Shown piece by piece: positions 14,833 through 23,549 of a stretch of 64,000 nt of DNA; positions within the stretch are counted from its first letter, which is position 1, and each line of letters starts with the position of its first letter. Under the pieces are notes generated by a model that searched no databases, was not told the DNA's origin, and saw nothing but the letters and a program-made list of their open reading frames with translations. The stretch comes from Sphingomonas sp. LY54 (GTDB taxonomy: Bacteria > Pseudomonadota > Alphaproteobacteria > Sphingomonadales > Sphingomonadaceae): NCBI RefSeq assembly GCF_035594035.1, contig NZ_CP141588.1, positions 1,116,001 through 1,180,000 of the forward strand. Direction: 5' to 3'. The translations under genes and the position numbers were made by a program.

Positions 14833-15354
14833 ATGACCCGCACGATAGTCTGTACCGCCGCTTTGCTCGCCCTCGCCGGCTGCGGCGGATCGGCCGACGA
14901 GCCCAAGGGCAACATGACGGCCGCCGAAGTGGCCGACGAAGTCGGCGCAGTGATGCTGAAGCCCGGCCAGTGGGAAGTGACCAACGAGATCGTCTCCGCC
15001 ACCGCCAAGGGCCTTCCGGCCGAGGCGCTGAAGGCGATGACCGACCAGAAGACGACCGTGCGCAACTGCGTGACGCCCGAACAGGCGGCCAAGCCCCAGG
15101 GCGACTTCCTGACCGCGCAGAAGGACGCCAATTGCACCTACCAGGATTGGTCGATGGACGGCGGCCGGATGCGCGGCACCATGACCTGCGCTGGCGGCGA
15201 AGGCGGCGCCGGCAAGGTCGTGATGAAGATGGATGGCGCTTATGCGCCCGAAAACTACGATCTCACCATGGACATGGAGACCAGCGGCGGCGAGGGCATG
15301 ACCATGGCCTTCAAGGCCCGCGTCAACGGCAAGCGCATCGGCGATTGCCCCTGA
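14833..15354 (+). CDS. DUF3617-type lipoprotein 2
   Basis: A 173-residue lipoprotein with lipobox LAGC (Cys17) and the DUF3617 opening LKPGQWEVTNEIV, then NCVTPEQA, NCTYQDWSMDGGRM and a final IGDC. It lies 10 bp after the M20 gene with a GAGGAGAG ribosome site and is probably in one operon with it. It is related to the gene at 12928 but clearly diverged. Confidence 0.85.
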   Translation: MTRTIVCTAALLALAGCGGSADEPKGNMTAAEVADEVGAVMLKPGQWEVTNEIVSATAKGLPAEALKAMTDQKTTVRNCVTPEQAAKPQGDFLTAQKDANCTYQDWSMDGGRMRGTMTCAGGEGGAGKVVMKMDGAYAPENYDLTMDMETSGGEGMTMAFKARVNGKRIGDCP

Positions 15355-15367
15355 GGAGAATAAGGCA

Positions 15368-15766
15368 GTGATCGGATATGCGACCGTCGGCACCAACGAC
15401 ATCGACAAGGCGCGGGCCTTTTACGACGCCTTGTTCGGCTCGATCGGCGCCAGGCGGATCATGGAGTTCGCGGAGAACGGCTTCACCATGTACGGCACCA
15501 GCCTCGGCCGCCCGGCGGTCGCGGTGACCCGCCCGTACAATGGCGAGCCCGCCACGATCGGCAACGGGACGATGGTGGCGATCGTGCTCGACGGCCGCGA
15601 CAAGGTCGACGCCTTCTACGCCAAGGCGCTGGAACTGGGCGGAACCGACGAGGGCGCTCCGGGCCTGCGCAGCCCCGAGGGCGAAGGCGCCTTCTACGGC
15701 GCCTATTTCCGCGATCTCGACGGCAACAAATTCTGCGCCTTCCGGATCGGTCCGTCCGCGGCCTGA
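15368..15766 (+). CDS. VOC (glyoxalase-fold) family protein
   Basis: A 132-residue vicinal oxygen chelate protein: IGYATVGTNDIDKARAFYDALFG at the N-terminus and YFRDLDGNKFCAFRIG at the end. The usual first metal ligand (His/Gln after the first strand) is not obvious, so catalysis is uncertain. It starts with GTG at 15368, with GAGGAG 10 bp upstream, and follows the DUF3617 gene by 13 bp. Confidence 0.85.
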   Translation: MIGYATVGTNDIDKARAFYDALFGSIGARRIMEFAENGFTMYGTSLGRPAVAVTRPYNGEPATIGNGTMVAIVLDGRDKVDAFYAKALELGGTDEGAPGLRSPEGEGAFYGAYFRDLDGNKFCAFRIGPSAA

Positions 15767-15771
15767 GCGGC

Positions 15772-15791
15772 GCCCCGGCGCAGGCCGGGGC
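15772..15791. terminator. Hairpin between convergent genes
   Basis: GCCCCGGC / GCCGGGGC, an 8-bp perfect stem with a 4-nt loop, in the 26 bp between the stop codons of the VOC gene and the metallo-hydrolase gene. There is no T-run, but it is well placed as a shared bidirectional terminator. Confidence 0.6.
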
Positions 15792-15792
15792 C

Positions 15793-16914
15793 TCAGCGAG
15801 AGCGGGTGCGATCGCGTCCTGAGATGCCGGCCTCCGCCGGCAGGGCAGCCGGCACGTCGAACCCCTGGCCTGCCTCGACCGCGACGAAGCGGTCGCGGGC
15901 GATGCCGCGCGCGCGCTTCAGCGCCTCCAGCCGCTCGCGCGGCTCGTCGATCGGCTCGAAGGTGAGCTGGAACGTACCCCAGTGCATGGCGAGCGCGCGC
16001 GTCGGATGGAGGGCCTCGAAGATCCGCACCGATTCCTCGGGATCGATGTGGTTGTCCTTCATGAAGTCGCGCGGCTCGTAGGCGCCGATCGGGAGGATGG
16101 CGAGGCGGTAGGGCCCGCGCGCCGCCGCTTCCTTCACCCAGCTGCCGTCGCCGAAGCCGGTGTCGCCGGCATAGAAGATGCTGCCGCCGGGCAGCTTCAC
16201 CGTGAAGGCCGACCAGAGCGCGCGGTTGCGGTCGCTGCCCCAGCGCGAGCCCCAATGGTGGTTGCGCTCGACGATCACCTCGACGCCGGGCCGGACCGTG
16301 CGCCGGCCAGTCCAGTCGAGCGCCACCGATTCGACGCCCGCGCCGCGCAGGATGGTGTCGTTACCGAGGCTGGTGACGATCAAGGGCCGGTCGCGGCGCC
16401 ACAGACGCTGCAGCGTCGGCAGGTCGAGATGGTCGTAATGATTGTGGCTGATCAGCACCACGTCGATTTTGGGCAGGTCTTCGAAGCGCACGCCGGGTGC
16501 ACGCACCCGCTTGGGCCCCGCGAACGAGAAAGGCGAGGCGCGTTCCGACCAGATCGGATCGGTGAGGATGTTGAGGCCCTGCGTCTGGATGAGCGTCGTG
16601 GCGTGACCGATCCAGGTGACGCGCATGGCGTCGCCCGCGACCCGCGCCGCGGGAACGGTCGTGGCGACGGGGACCTGGGCCGGCCATTCAGCGCGCTCGT
16701 CGCTGCCGATCACCCGGTTCATGAAGCTTTTGGGGTTGCCGTGGCGCACCGCACGCGGGCCGGGATTGAAGAAGCGCTCGCCGTCGAAATGATCGCTGAC
16801 CGGGCCGCGATAATAAATGCGGTCGAGGAAGGGCGGCACCAGGGTCGGCGCGAAGCAGATGGCCACAGTGAGGAACAGCAGTGCCGTGCCGAGGCGCTTC
16901 AACCAGATACGCAT
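15793..16914 (-). CDS. Metallo-beta-lactamase-fold hydrolase (UlaG / NAPE-PLD-like)
   Basis: A 373-residue protein with an N-terminal membrane anchor or signal (about 8-28). The MBL fold begins WIGHATTLIQTQGLNILTDP; the metal-binding motif HNHYDHLD is at about 157-164, with further ligands in YAGDTGFGDG and MHWGTFQLTFEP. This arrangement matches the NAPE-hydrolysing phospholipase D / UlaG-like subgroup. The substrate is unknown. It sits 17 bp after the stop of the gene at 16932 on the same strand. Confidence 0.88.
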   Translation of the reverse strand: MRIWLKRLGTALLFLTVAICFAPTLVPPFLDRIYYRGPVSDHFDGERFFNPGPRAVRHGNPKSFMNRVIGSDERAEWPAQVPVATTVPAARVAGDAMRVTWIGHATTLIQTQGLNILTDPIWSERASPFSFAGPKRVRAPGVRFEDLPKIDVVLISHNHYDHLDLPTLQRLWRRDRPLIVTSLGNDTILRGAGVESVALDWTGRRTVRPGVEVIVERNHHWGSRWGSDRNRALWSAFTVKLPGGSIFYAGDTGFGDGSWVKEAAARGPYRLAILPIGAYEPRDFMKDNHIDPEESVRIFEALHPTRALAMHWGTFQLTFEPIDEPRERLEALKRARGIARDRFVAVEAGQGFDVPAALPAEAGISGRDRTRSR

Positions 16915-16931
16915 CTGCTCTTACCGGGCGA

Positions 16932-17369
16932 TCAGCGCGGTTCGATCCGGAAGCCGGACGGCGCGCGCTGTTCGACATGTTCCTGATGGTAGATGTCGAA
17001 GGCGAGGCTGACCGAACCCGGAGCCGCGGGGCTGCAGTCCACCGCGAAGCTGTCGACCACCGAGCCATAGGCGCCGACCCCGCCGGCTTTCTTGCCGCCG
17101 ACTTTCGGCGCCGAACCGTCGCCGCAACGCAGCCGGGCGAGATAGGCCTGCTCGCCGTCCGGCCCACCGACCCGCACCGGATTCTGCAGCGAACCCAGCG
17201 GATGAGCGGCGGCGGCAGCGATGGCGGCCTGGAGTTCAGCGTCGCTATTGCCTGCGCCGACCGCGGCGAGAAGGTCCTTCGGAGCGGGCGATTGTTCGCG
17301 CGGGGGCGTGGCGAAGGCGGGAGCGGCGACAAGAAGGACGGACGAGAGAATCGGCACGAAAAGACGCAT
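16932..17369 (-). CDS. Exported protein of unknown function (145 aa)
   Basis: Signal peptide (residues 1-20, ending AFA), an Ala-rich helical stretch, then a compact region with two cysteines (RCGDGSAP and VDCSPAAPG) and IYHQEHVE near the C-terminus. I recognise no family. It is probably periplasmic. It is in an apparent operon with the metallo-hydrolase downstream. Confidence 0.7.
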   Translation of the reverse strand: MRLFVPILSSVLLVAAPAFATPPREQSPAPKDLLAAVGAGNSDAELQAAIAAAAAHPLGSLQNPVRVGGPDGEQAYLARLRCGDGSAPKVGGKKAGGVGAYGSVVDSFAVDCSPAAPGSVSLAFDIYHQEHVEQRAPSGFRIEPR

Positions 17370-17468
17370 GGGAAAATCCTGAAGTTCGGCGCCATCTTAG
17401 GGGGCGGGGCCGCCAAGTATAGCCCGGTTGATCGCGTATCCGGGAGGCTTGGACGCGGGCGCTGGCCG

Positions 17469-20400
17469 TCAGTGGAAATCGCGGCTCTTGATCGGGATGA
17501 CGTTTTCAGGATCGGGGCGGGCGGAAAGCAATGCGTGGGTGTCTTGCCGCGGGCGCGGCCTGCCGCCCTCTCCCCGGTCCGGCCCGCCGCCATGGGTGGC
17601 GCCGTCACCGCGGCCGGTGCGATGCGTGAAATCCATGTCGCCGACGCGGCGGAGCATCGGCGTCCTGTCCTCAAGCCGGTCGGCGATGACGTGGATGACG
17701 TCGCCCTCGCGCTGCAGCGTCCCCTTCACCGATATCATCGCCGACGCCATCACCACCCGCCGCTGCGCCTCGAAATTGCGCTGCCACAATATGATGTTGG
17801 CGATGCCGGTCTCGTCCTCGATGGTGATGAAGGTGACGTTGCCCTTGCCCGGCCGCTGGCGAACCAGGATGATGCCGGCGACTTCGACCTTGCGGCCGTC
17901 CTTGATGCCGGCGAGTGCGGCGCAGGGCAGGACCCGCATCGCCTCCAGCTCGCCGCGCAGGAAGGCGAGCGGATGATCGCGCAGCGAGAGCTGGGTGTGG
18001 CGATAATCCTCGACCACCTCCCGGCCCTCGGTCATCGGCCGCAGCGATACCGCCGGTTCGCGCTCCGATTCCCGCAATCGAGCGGCGGCGAACAAGGGCA
18101 GTTCGACATCCCGTAGGCCGCGCACCTGCCACAAGGCTTGCCGCCGGCTGAAGCCGAGACCCTGAAAGCCGTCGGCATTGGCGATCCGCTCCAGCGCTGC
18201 GCGCGGCACGCCCGAACGGCGCCAGACGTCCTCGACCGAAGCGAACGGGCCCGCGGCGCGCGCGGCGAGGATGCGATCGACATCGGCCTCGCTGAGGCCG
18301 GACACCATGCGCATTCCCAGCCTCAACGGGATCAGCGCCTTACCGTCGGTAGGCACCGAGCCCTCCAACGTGCAGTCCCAAAGGCTTTGGTTGACGCAGA
18401 CCGGCCGCACCTCGACGCCGTGGTCGCGTGCATCGCGCACGATCTGGGCGGGCGCATAGAAGCCCATCGGCTGGGCGTTGAGCAGGGCCGCGCAGAAGAT
18501 GTCGGGATGATGGCACTTCATCCAGGACGATGCGTAGGCGATCTTGGCGAAGCTGGCGGCGTGGCTCTCCGGAAAGCCGTAGCTGCCGAACCCCTCGATC
18601 TGCCTGAAGGTCCGCTCGGCGAAGTCCTGCGTATAGCCGTTGGCGAGCATGCCGTTGACGAGCTTGTCGCGGAAGGCGCCGACGCCGCCGGTATATTTGA
18701 ACGTCGCCATCGAGCGGCGCAGGCCGTCCGCCTCGGCCGGCGTGAAGCCGGCGCCGACGATCGCGACCTTCATCGCCTGTTCCTGGAAGAGCGGCACGCC
18801 CTTCGTCTTCTGCAGCACGGCGCGCAATTCGTCCGACGGATAATCCTCTTTCTCCTTCCCTTCGCGCCGGCGGAGATAGGGATGGACCATGTCGCCCTGG
18901 ATCGGCCCCGGCCGCACGATCGCGACCTGGATGACGATGTCGTAAAATTCCCTCGGCTTCAGCCGCGGCAGCATCGACATCTGGGCGCGGCTCTCTATCT
19001 GGAACACGCCCAAAGTGTCGGCCTTGCAGATCATGTCGTAGACGAGCGGATCGTCCTCCTGCATCTGATCGGAGGCGAGCGTGAGCCGCAGCCCCTTGTG
19101 GGCGTCGAGCAGGTCGAAGGCGCGGCGCATGCATCCCAGCATGCCGAGGCCGAGCACGTCGACCTTCATGAACTTCAGCGCGTCGATATCGTCTTTGTCC
19201 CATTCGATGACGCGGCGATCCTCCATCGTCGCTGGCGCGATCGGGACGAGATCGTCGAGCCGGTCCTGGGTCAGCACGAACCCGCCGGGATGCTGGGACA
19301 AATGGCGCGGCGTGCCGATCAGCTCACGCGCGAGCTGCAGCGTCAGCGCGAGGCGCGGTTCGGACCGGTCGAGGTTGAGCTCTTCGACGTGGCGCTCATT
19401 CACCCCTTCGCTCGACCAGCCCCAGATCTGCCCGGCGAGCGCGCCGGTGACATCCTCAGAGAGGCCCAGGGCTTTGCCGACGTCTCGCACCGCGCCGCGC
19501 GCGCGGTAGCGGGTGACGACAGCAGTCAGCGCCGCCCGCTCGCGGCCATAATGTTCGTAGATCCACTGGATCACCTCCTCACGCCGCTCATGTTCGAAAT
19601 CGACATCGATATCGGGCGGTTCGTTGCGCTCGCCCGATACGAAACGCTCGAATAGAAGCTCATGCTTGATCGGATCGATCGAGGTGATTCCGAGCAGGAA
19701 GCAGACCACCGAATTGGCGGCCGATCCCCGTCCCTGGCAGAGAATATGCTTTGAGCGCGCATATTCGACGATCGCATGGACGGTGAGGAAATAGGGCGCA
19801 TAGCGCAGCCGCTCGATCAGGGCGAGCTCGTGGCGAAGCTGCTTCTCGTAAGGCGGCGGTAGACCGTCCGGAAAGGTCTTGGCAGCAGCAGCCCGCACCC
19901 TCTCCTCGAGCGTCGCCTGGGGGCTCTGCCCGTCTTCGGCCTCGCTCGGATATTGGTAGGATAGATCCCCAAGGTCGAAACGACAGCGCGCGACGATCTC
20001 GCGGCTCGCCGCGATCATATGCGGCCAGCGCTGGAACAGGCGTTCCATCTCGGCCGCGCTTTTCAGGTGACGGTCGGCATAACGCTCGCGACGAAAGCCG
20101 AGATCGTCGATCGTGCAATTGTGGCGGGTGGCGGTGAGCACGTCCTGCAGCATGCGCCGTTCGGGCGCGTGATAGAGGACGTCGCCGGTGGCGAGCGGCG
20201 CCACCCCGGCCGCTCGCGCCATCCGATCGAGCGTGTCGATCCGGGCCACGTCGCCCGGGCGGCGGCGGTAGGAGATGGCGGCATAAGCCCGGTCGCCAAA
20301 CAGGCCACGCAGCCGGGCCAAGGCTTCGCCCGTCCGTTGGTCCGCATCCTCCGCGACCAGCGCCGCGATCATCCCCTCGCTCCATCGGGCGACGTCATCC

Positions 20401-20747
20401 CAGTCGAGGCGGCACTCGCTTTTGCCGAGCCACTTGCCTTCGACCCGCGCGAGCGGCCGTCCCGCCGACAGCAGCCGCGTCAGCCGCGACCAGGCTCGCC
20501 GGTCCTGAGGGTAGAGAAGCAGGCTGTCGCCCGAAACGAGATCGATCCGGCATCCCGGCACGAGCCGGACGCCGGTTGCCTTCGCCGCTTCCCAGCAACG
20601 CACCATGCCCGCCACCGAATTGCGGTCGACGATGCCGAGCGCGCCGATGCTGAGATGGGCGGCGGTCGAGAACAACTCCTCCGCGCTCGAAGCCCCTCGC
20701 AAAAAGCTGAAATGGCTCGAAACCTCGAGCTCGACATAGACCGTCAT
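17469..20747 (-). CDS. dnaE2: Error-prone DNA polymerase DnaE2
   Basis: A 1092-residue C-family polymerase: N-terminal PHP domain ([18 protein letters not shown]), palm with catalytic acidics in [16 protein letters not shown], finger segment and helix-hairpin-helix, and a C-terminal OB fold ([28 protein letters not shown]). DnaE2 does lesion bypass together with ImuA and ImuB in SOS mutagenesis. The ATG overlaps the stop of a 50-codon ORF by 4 bp, and that ORF overlaps imuB, so it is the last gene of the mutasome operon driven from the LexA box at 23397. Confidence 0.97.
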   Translation of the reverse strand: MTVYVELEVSSHFSFLRGASSAEELFSTAAHLSIGALGIVDRNSVAGMVRCWEAAKATGVRLVPGCRIDLVSGDSLLLYPQDRRAWSRLTRLLSAGRPLARVEGKWLGKSECRLDWDDVARWSEGMIAALVAEDADQRTGEALARLRGLFGDRAYAAISYRRRPGDVARIDTLDRMARAAGVAPLATGDVLYHAPERRMLQDVLTATRHNCTIDDLGFRRERYADRHLKSAAEMERLFQRWPHMIAASREIVARCRFDLGDLSYQYPSEAEDGQSPQATLEERVRAAAAKTFPDGLPPPYEKQLRHELALIERLRYAPYFLTVHAIVEYARSKHILCQGRGSAANSVVCFLLGITSIDPIKHELLFERFVSGERNEPPDIDVDFEHERREEVIQWIYEHYGRERAALTAVVTRYRARGAVRDVGKALGLSEDVTGALAGQIWGWSSEGVNERHVEELNLDRSEPRLALTLQLARELIGTPRHLSQHPGGFVLTQDRLDDLVPIAPATMEDRRVIEWDKDDIDALKFMKVDVLGLGMLGCMRRAFDLLDAHKGLRLTLASDQMQEDDPLVYDMICKADTLGVFQIESRAQMSMLPRLKPREFYDIVIQVAIVRPGPIQGDMVHPYLRRREGKEKEDYPSDELRAVLQKTKGVPLFQEQAMKVAIVGAGFTPAEADGLRRSMATFKYTGGVGAFRDKLVNGMLANGYTQDFAERTFRQIEGFGSYGFPESHAASFAKIAYASSWMKCHHPDIFCAALLNAQPMGFYAPAQIVRDARDHGVEVRPVCVNQSLWDCTLEGSVPTDGKALIPLRLGMRMVSGLSEADVDRILAARAAGPFASVEDVWRRSGVPRAALERIANADGFQGLGFSRRQALWQVRGLRDVELPLFAAARLRESEREPAVSLRPMTEGREVVEDYRHTQLSLRDHPLAFLRGELEAMRVLPCAALAGIKDGRKVEVAGIILVRQRPGKGNVTFITIEDETGIANIILWQRNFEAQRRVVMASAMISVKGTLQREGDVIHVIADRLEDRTPMLRRVGDMDFTHRTGRGDGATHGGGPDRGEGGRPRPRQDTHALLSARPDPENVIPIKSRDFH

Positions 20748-20896
20748 TGCCCCGCCCCGCGGATCCGGCCGATCGTCTCATCATTGCGACGGCGCGGACG
20801 CTCGACTGTCCGTTGTTGACCGCCGATCATCAGATCATCGCTTACGGTGCGGAAGGGCATGTCGGCACGATCGACGCGCGTCTTTAACCCGCTCAT
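20744..20896 (-). CDS. Small basic protein inside the imuB-dnaE2 operon (50 aa)
   Basis: A 50-residue ORF ([15 protein letters not shown] at the start, GRIRGAGQ at the end) with net positive charge and an [12 protein letters not shown] stretch; no Cys, no membrane segment. The ATG overlaps the imuB stop as ATGA (20896-20893), and its TGA overlaps the dnaE2 start as ATGA (20747-20744). These two coupling junctions are strong evidence that it is translated. It fills exactly the gap between imuB and dnaE2. I recognise no family. It may be a mutasome accessory or only a coupling leader for dnaE2. Confidence 0.75.
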   Translation of the reverse strand: MSGLKTRVDRADMPFRTVSDDLMIGGQQRTVERPRRRNDETIGRIRGAGQ

Positions 20897-22695
20897 CCGA
20901 ACATCCCCTGCAGATGCCAGCTGAGATCGCCGGTGCGGCCGTCCGCGGCATCGCCGCGGCGGTAAAGCCAGAAGCGGCGCCCTTCCTCGTCCTCGACCTG
21001 GAAATAATCGCGCACCGCCTCCTGCTCGCCGCCGCGCTTCCACCATTCGCCGTAGATGCGTTCGGGCCCGTCGGCGCGGCGGACGAGATGCGGTTTGCCG
21101 CGCCAGGTGAAGCGCCGCGGCGGCCCGTCCGGAAGCAAAGCGACGACATTCTCGACCCGTTCGGCCGGAGACAGGAAGCGGACGGGGCGCGGCCAGCGCG
21201 GCCAATCCTGCACGGCGTCCAGCGGGGCAATGCGGGAGACGCTGCGTTCCGGGACGTCGCTTTCGATCGCGCCGTAGCGATAGAGCCGGCGCTGGCCGAG
21301 ACGGCCGGCAAGGCGATCAATCAGCGGCACGAGATCGGGCAGCGCATCCGTGTCGTCGAGCGTTGCGGCCAAGGCCTGCGGCCCGAGCGGTTCGCAGCGC
21401 CGGGCGACGAGACGCATCGCCTCGATCCCGTAGCCAGGATCGATCGTCTCGATTTTCATCTGGAAGAGCCGGAGCAGATGCGCTCCATCGCGGGTGGCGC
21501 GGGCAGTGCCGACCGTCAGGCTCTGCTCGCTGCCGTCGACCCGCAGGCAGACAAGCGTCAGCATCCGCGCCGCCAGCCCTTGCTCCTCCAGCGTCCGCAC
21601 CAGGACCGCCAACAAGTCGGAAAGCACCTGGCCGATCGCCTCGGCGGTGACGATCGGCTCGAGCAGGCGAAGCAAGGCTTCGGGCGGCTCCGACGGCACG
21701 ATCGGCTCGAATGCCTCGGCAGCACGGCCCAATGCCTGGTGGAGGCGCGTGAGCAGTTCCTGGCCGAAGCGACGCGCCAGCGGCGCGGCGGGCATGGCCA
21801 TGACGTCGCCGACCCGCTCGATGCCCAGCCTGCGCGCAGGCGCGATCACATCTTCGCCGACGCGCAACGCCGCCAGCGGCAGAAGGGCAAGGGCCACTTC
21901 CGTCTCCCCGGTCGGGCAAAGCAGGATCCGCTCGCCGCCATGGCGGGCCAGGGCCCAGGCAGCGGCATGGCTCTCGGCGATCGCAATTCGCGCGGTCAGC
22001 CCCAGTCGGGCGCAGAAGCGCAAGATGCGCACGCACATTGCGCGCTCGCCGCCGAACAAATGGGTGACGCCGGTGAGATCGAGCACCAGCCCGTCCGTCC
22101 CGGCAACGGCGGCCCGCGGCGTCCAGCGGCGCGCCGCGAACAGCGCCAGGCGCATCAGCCATGCGGCATCCGCTTCCGGCTCGGCGTCGCGGACGTCGAG
22201 GCCGGGAGTGGTCACCCGCGCCTGAGTCAGCGGCATGCCCGGCTCGATGCCGATCGCCTGCGCCTCCGGCGAAGCGGCGGCGATGACGACGCGCTGGCCG
22301 AGACGATGTGTCGTCACCATCGGAGCCGCACCTTGCTCCGGGCCTATCCCGCCTCGCAGAGGTCGTGACCGAGACTGGCGAAAGACCACAGGCGCTCCTT
22401 CGGTGCGGCGGCCAAGCTCACGCATCGGAGGATGTTGATGGGATGGCAGGGCGGCGATCTCGGCCTGCACTTTCTCGCCCCGCGCCCAGCGGGCGCCGGG
22501 ACGCCAACCGCCGCCGCGCGGACAGGAGCAATCGCCGATGCGGGCTCCGATCTTCGCCTCGCCCTCCGCCGCGTTCAGCAATGGCGCCGGCGCGCGGACC
22601 GGATCAGGCTGCTTGCCGGCCCTCGCTCCGTCGAGCCGGCGCAACCGGTCGATGGGCAGGTTCGGCAGGTAGAGCGAGGCGACCCTCGGCATCAT
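20893..22695 (-). CDS. imuB: ImuB, Y-family polymerase homologue of the SOS mutasome
   Basis: A 600-residue protein beginning PRVASLYLPNLPIDRLRR, the ImuB/DinP-like start. The fingers/palm region has GLVLDLTGVTHLFGGE (the Y-family motif without catalytic acids), then LARRFGQELLTRLHQALG (helix-hairpin-helix). The C-terminal ImuB region includes PVRFLSPAERVENVV and GEWWKRGGEQEAVRDYFQVE. ImuB is catalytically dead and links DnaE2 to the sliding clamp. The first 92 bp overlap the 3' end of imuA in another frame. Two adjacent ATGs occur; GGAGGG is better spaced for the second (22692). Confidence 0.93.
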   Translation of the reverse strand: MMPRVASLYLPNLPIDRLRRLDGARAGKQPDPVRAPAPLLNAAEGEAKIGARIGDCSCPRGGGWRPGARWARGEKVQAEIAALPSHQHPPMRELGRRTEGAPVVFRQSRSRPLRGGIGPEQGAAPMVTTHRLGQRVVIAAASPEAQAIGIEPGMPLTQARVTTPGLDVRDAEPEADAAWLMRLALFAARRWTPRAAVAGTDGLVLDLTGVTHLFGGERAMCVRILRFCARLGLTARIAIAESHAAAWALARHGGERILLCPTGETEVALALLPLAALRVGEDVIAPARRLGIERVGDVMAMPAAPLARRFGQELLTRLHQALGRAAEAFEPIVPSEPPEALLRLLEPIVTAEAIGQVLSDLLAVLVRTLEEQGLAARMLTLVCLRVDGSEQSLTVGTARATRDGAHLLRLFQMKIETIDPGYGIEAMRLVARRCEPLGPQALAATLDDTDALPDLVPLIDRLAGRLGQRRLYRYGAIESDVPERSVSRIAPLDAVQDWPRWPRPVRFLSPAERVENVVALLPDGPPRRFTWRGKPHLVRRADGPERIYGEWWKRGGEQEAVRDYFQVEDEEGRRFWLYRRGDAADGRTGDLSWHLQGMFG

Positions 22696-23374
22696 TGCCC
22701 TCCATGATCCAGTTGTGGGGCTCGCCGCCGCGCTGGCGGGCGAGTTCGAGGCGCCAGCGCGGCCGGCCGACGCCTTCGACGAGCAGATCGACCGAGGGGG
22801 CGCAGGCGATGCGCCATCGGGTGACGGCGGCGGACGGGATGGCGAGCGGGTCCTCGCCGGCTTTCCGCCAGCGCTTGAGCATCAAGGCGGTGGTGCCGCT
22901 CTCCTCGGCGGCGAGCTGGAGCCGGCGGGTGGAAGCCATGGTCACGCGCGCGACTTCGCCGATCACCGCGCCGAGGCCGCCATGGCGCAACCCCTCCTCC
23001 ATCACCGCCAGCACGTCCTCGTCGCTCCCAGCCTCGGCATAGAGGACGCGATCGGGCGCGAGGCCGCCGGCGGCAAGACCGGGCGCGAACAGGTCTCGCC
23101 GGGCGAGCGCCCACAGGATCGGGCCGGGGCGGCGGGCGGCGATACCGGCGACGAACAAGGTGGCGGCGGCATCGTCCGAAAGGCCGGGGCGGGCGCCGAC
23201 CATTTCGTGCAAGGCCGCGGTCGCTAGCCCGCCGCCGTCGAGCCGGCGGTCGATCGACTCGACGCCGAACGGAAGGCATGGACGCGTCTCCGCCGGCGCC
23301 GACGATTCGAGCGCGCGCACCTCCGCCCGCAAGGCGGCGAGACGCGCGATCCGGGCTGGCGAAAGAGAGGACAT
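22604..23374 (-). CDS. imuA: ImuA, SOS mutagenesis protein
   Basis: A 256-residue ImuA (SulA/RecA-like) protein: RPCLPFGVESIDRRLDGGGLATAALHEMVG near the start, PILWALARRDLFAPGLAAGGL, then MASTRRLQLAAEESGTTALML. It is a RecA-related fold without a proper Walker A, which helps assemble the ImuB-DnaE2 complex. It is first gene of the operon, 22 bp downstream of a perfect LexA box. Its 3' end overlaps imuB by 92 bp. Confidence 0.93.
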   Translation of the reverse strand: MSSLSPARIARLAALRAEVRALESSAPAETRPCLPFGVESIDRRLDGGGLATAALHEMVGARPGLSDDAAATLFVAGIAARRPGPILWALARRDLFAPGLAAGGLAPDRVLYAEAGSDEDVLAVMEEGLRHGGLGAVIGEVARVTMASTRRLQLAAEESGTTALMLKRWRKAGEDPLAIPSAAVTRWRIACAPSVDLLVEGVGRPRWRLELARQRGGEPHNWIMEGNDAEGRLALPAEPAHRPVAPARRSEGRQAA

Positions 23375-23396
23375 GACGACTCCGTAAGACTCACTT

Positions 23397-23411
23397 GTTC
23401 TCTTTATGTTC
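23397..23411. promoter_or_regulatory. LexA (SOS) box upstream of imuA
   Basis: GTTC (23397-23400), a 7-bp spacer, GTTC (23408-23411): an exact match to the alphaproteobacterial LexA operator GTTC-N7-GTTC. It lies 22 bp from the imuA start, where bound LexA would block the promoter of the imuA-imuB-ORF-dnaE2 cassette. Confidence 0.9.
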
Positions 23412-23549
23412 CCGGTGCCCGGACGGAGTCAATCGGGAGAGTCCGCAACACCTGCCGCCCGTCGGGGCCGTTCATCCGCGGGCAAGCCATTGAGCGCGAT
23501 GGCAGTTGGCCGTTTGCAAAGCGGCCCGTGCCCACTAGCTAGGAGCCCC

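Noticed and set aside
18138..19655. A 505-codon frame antisense to dnaE2
   Set aside because: Shadow of the polymerase gene, without a ribosome site or recognisable motif.
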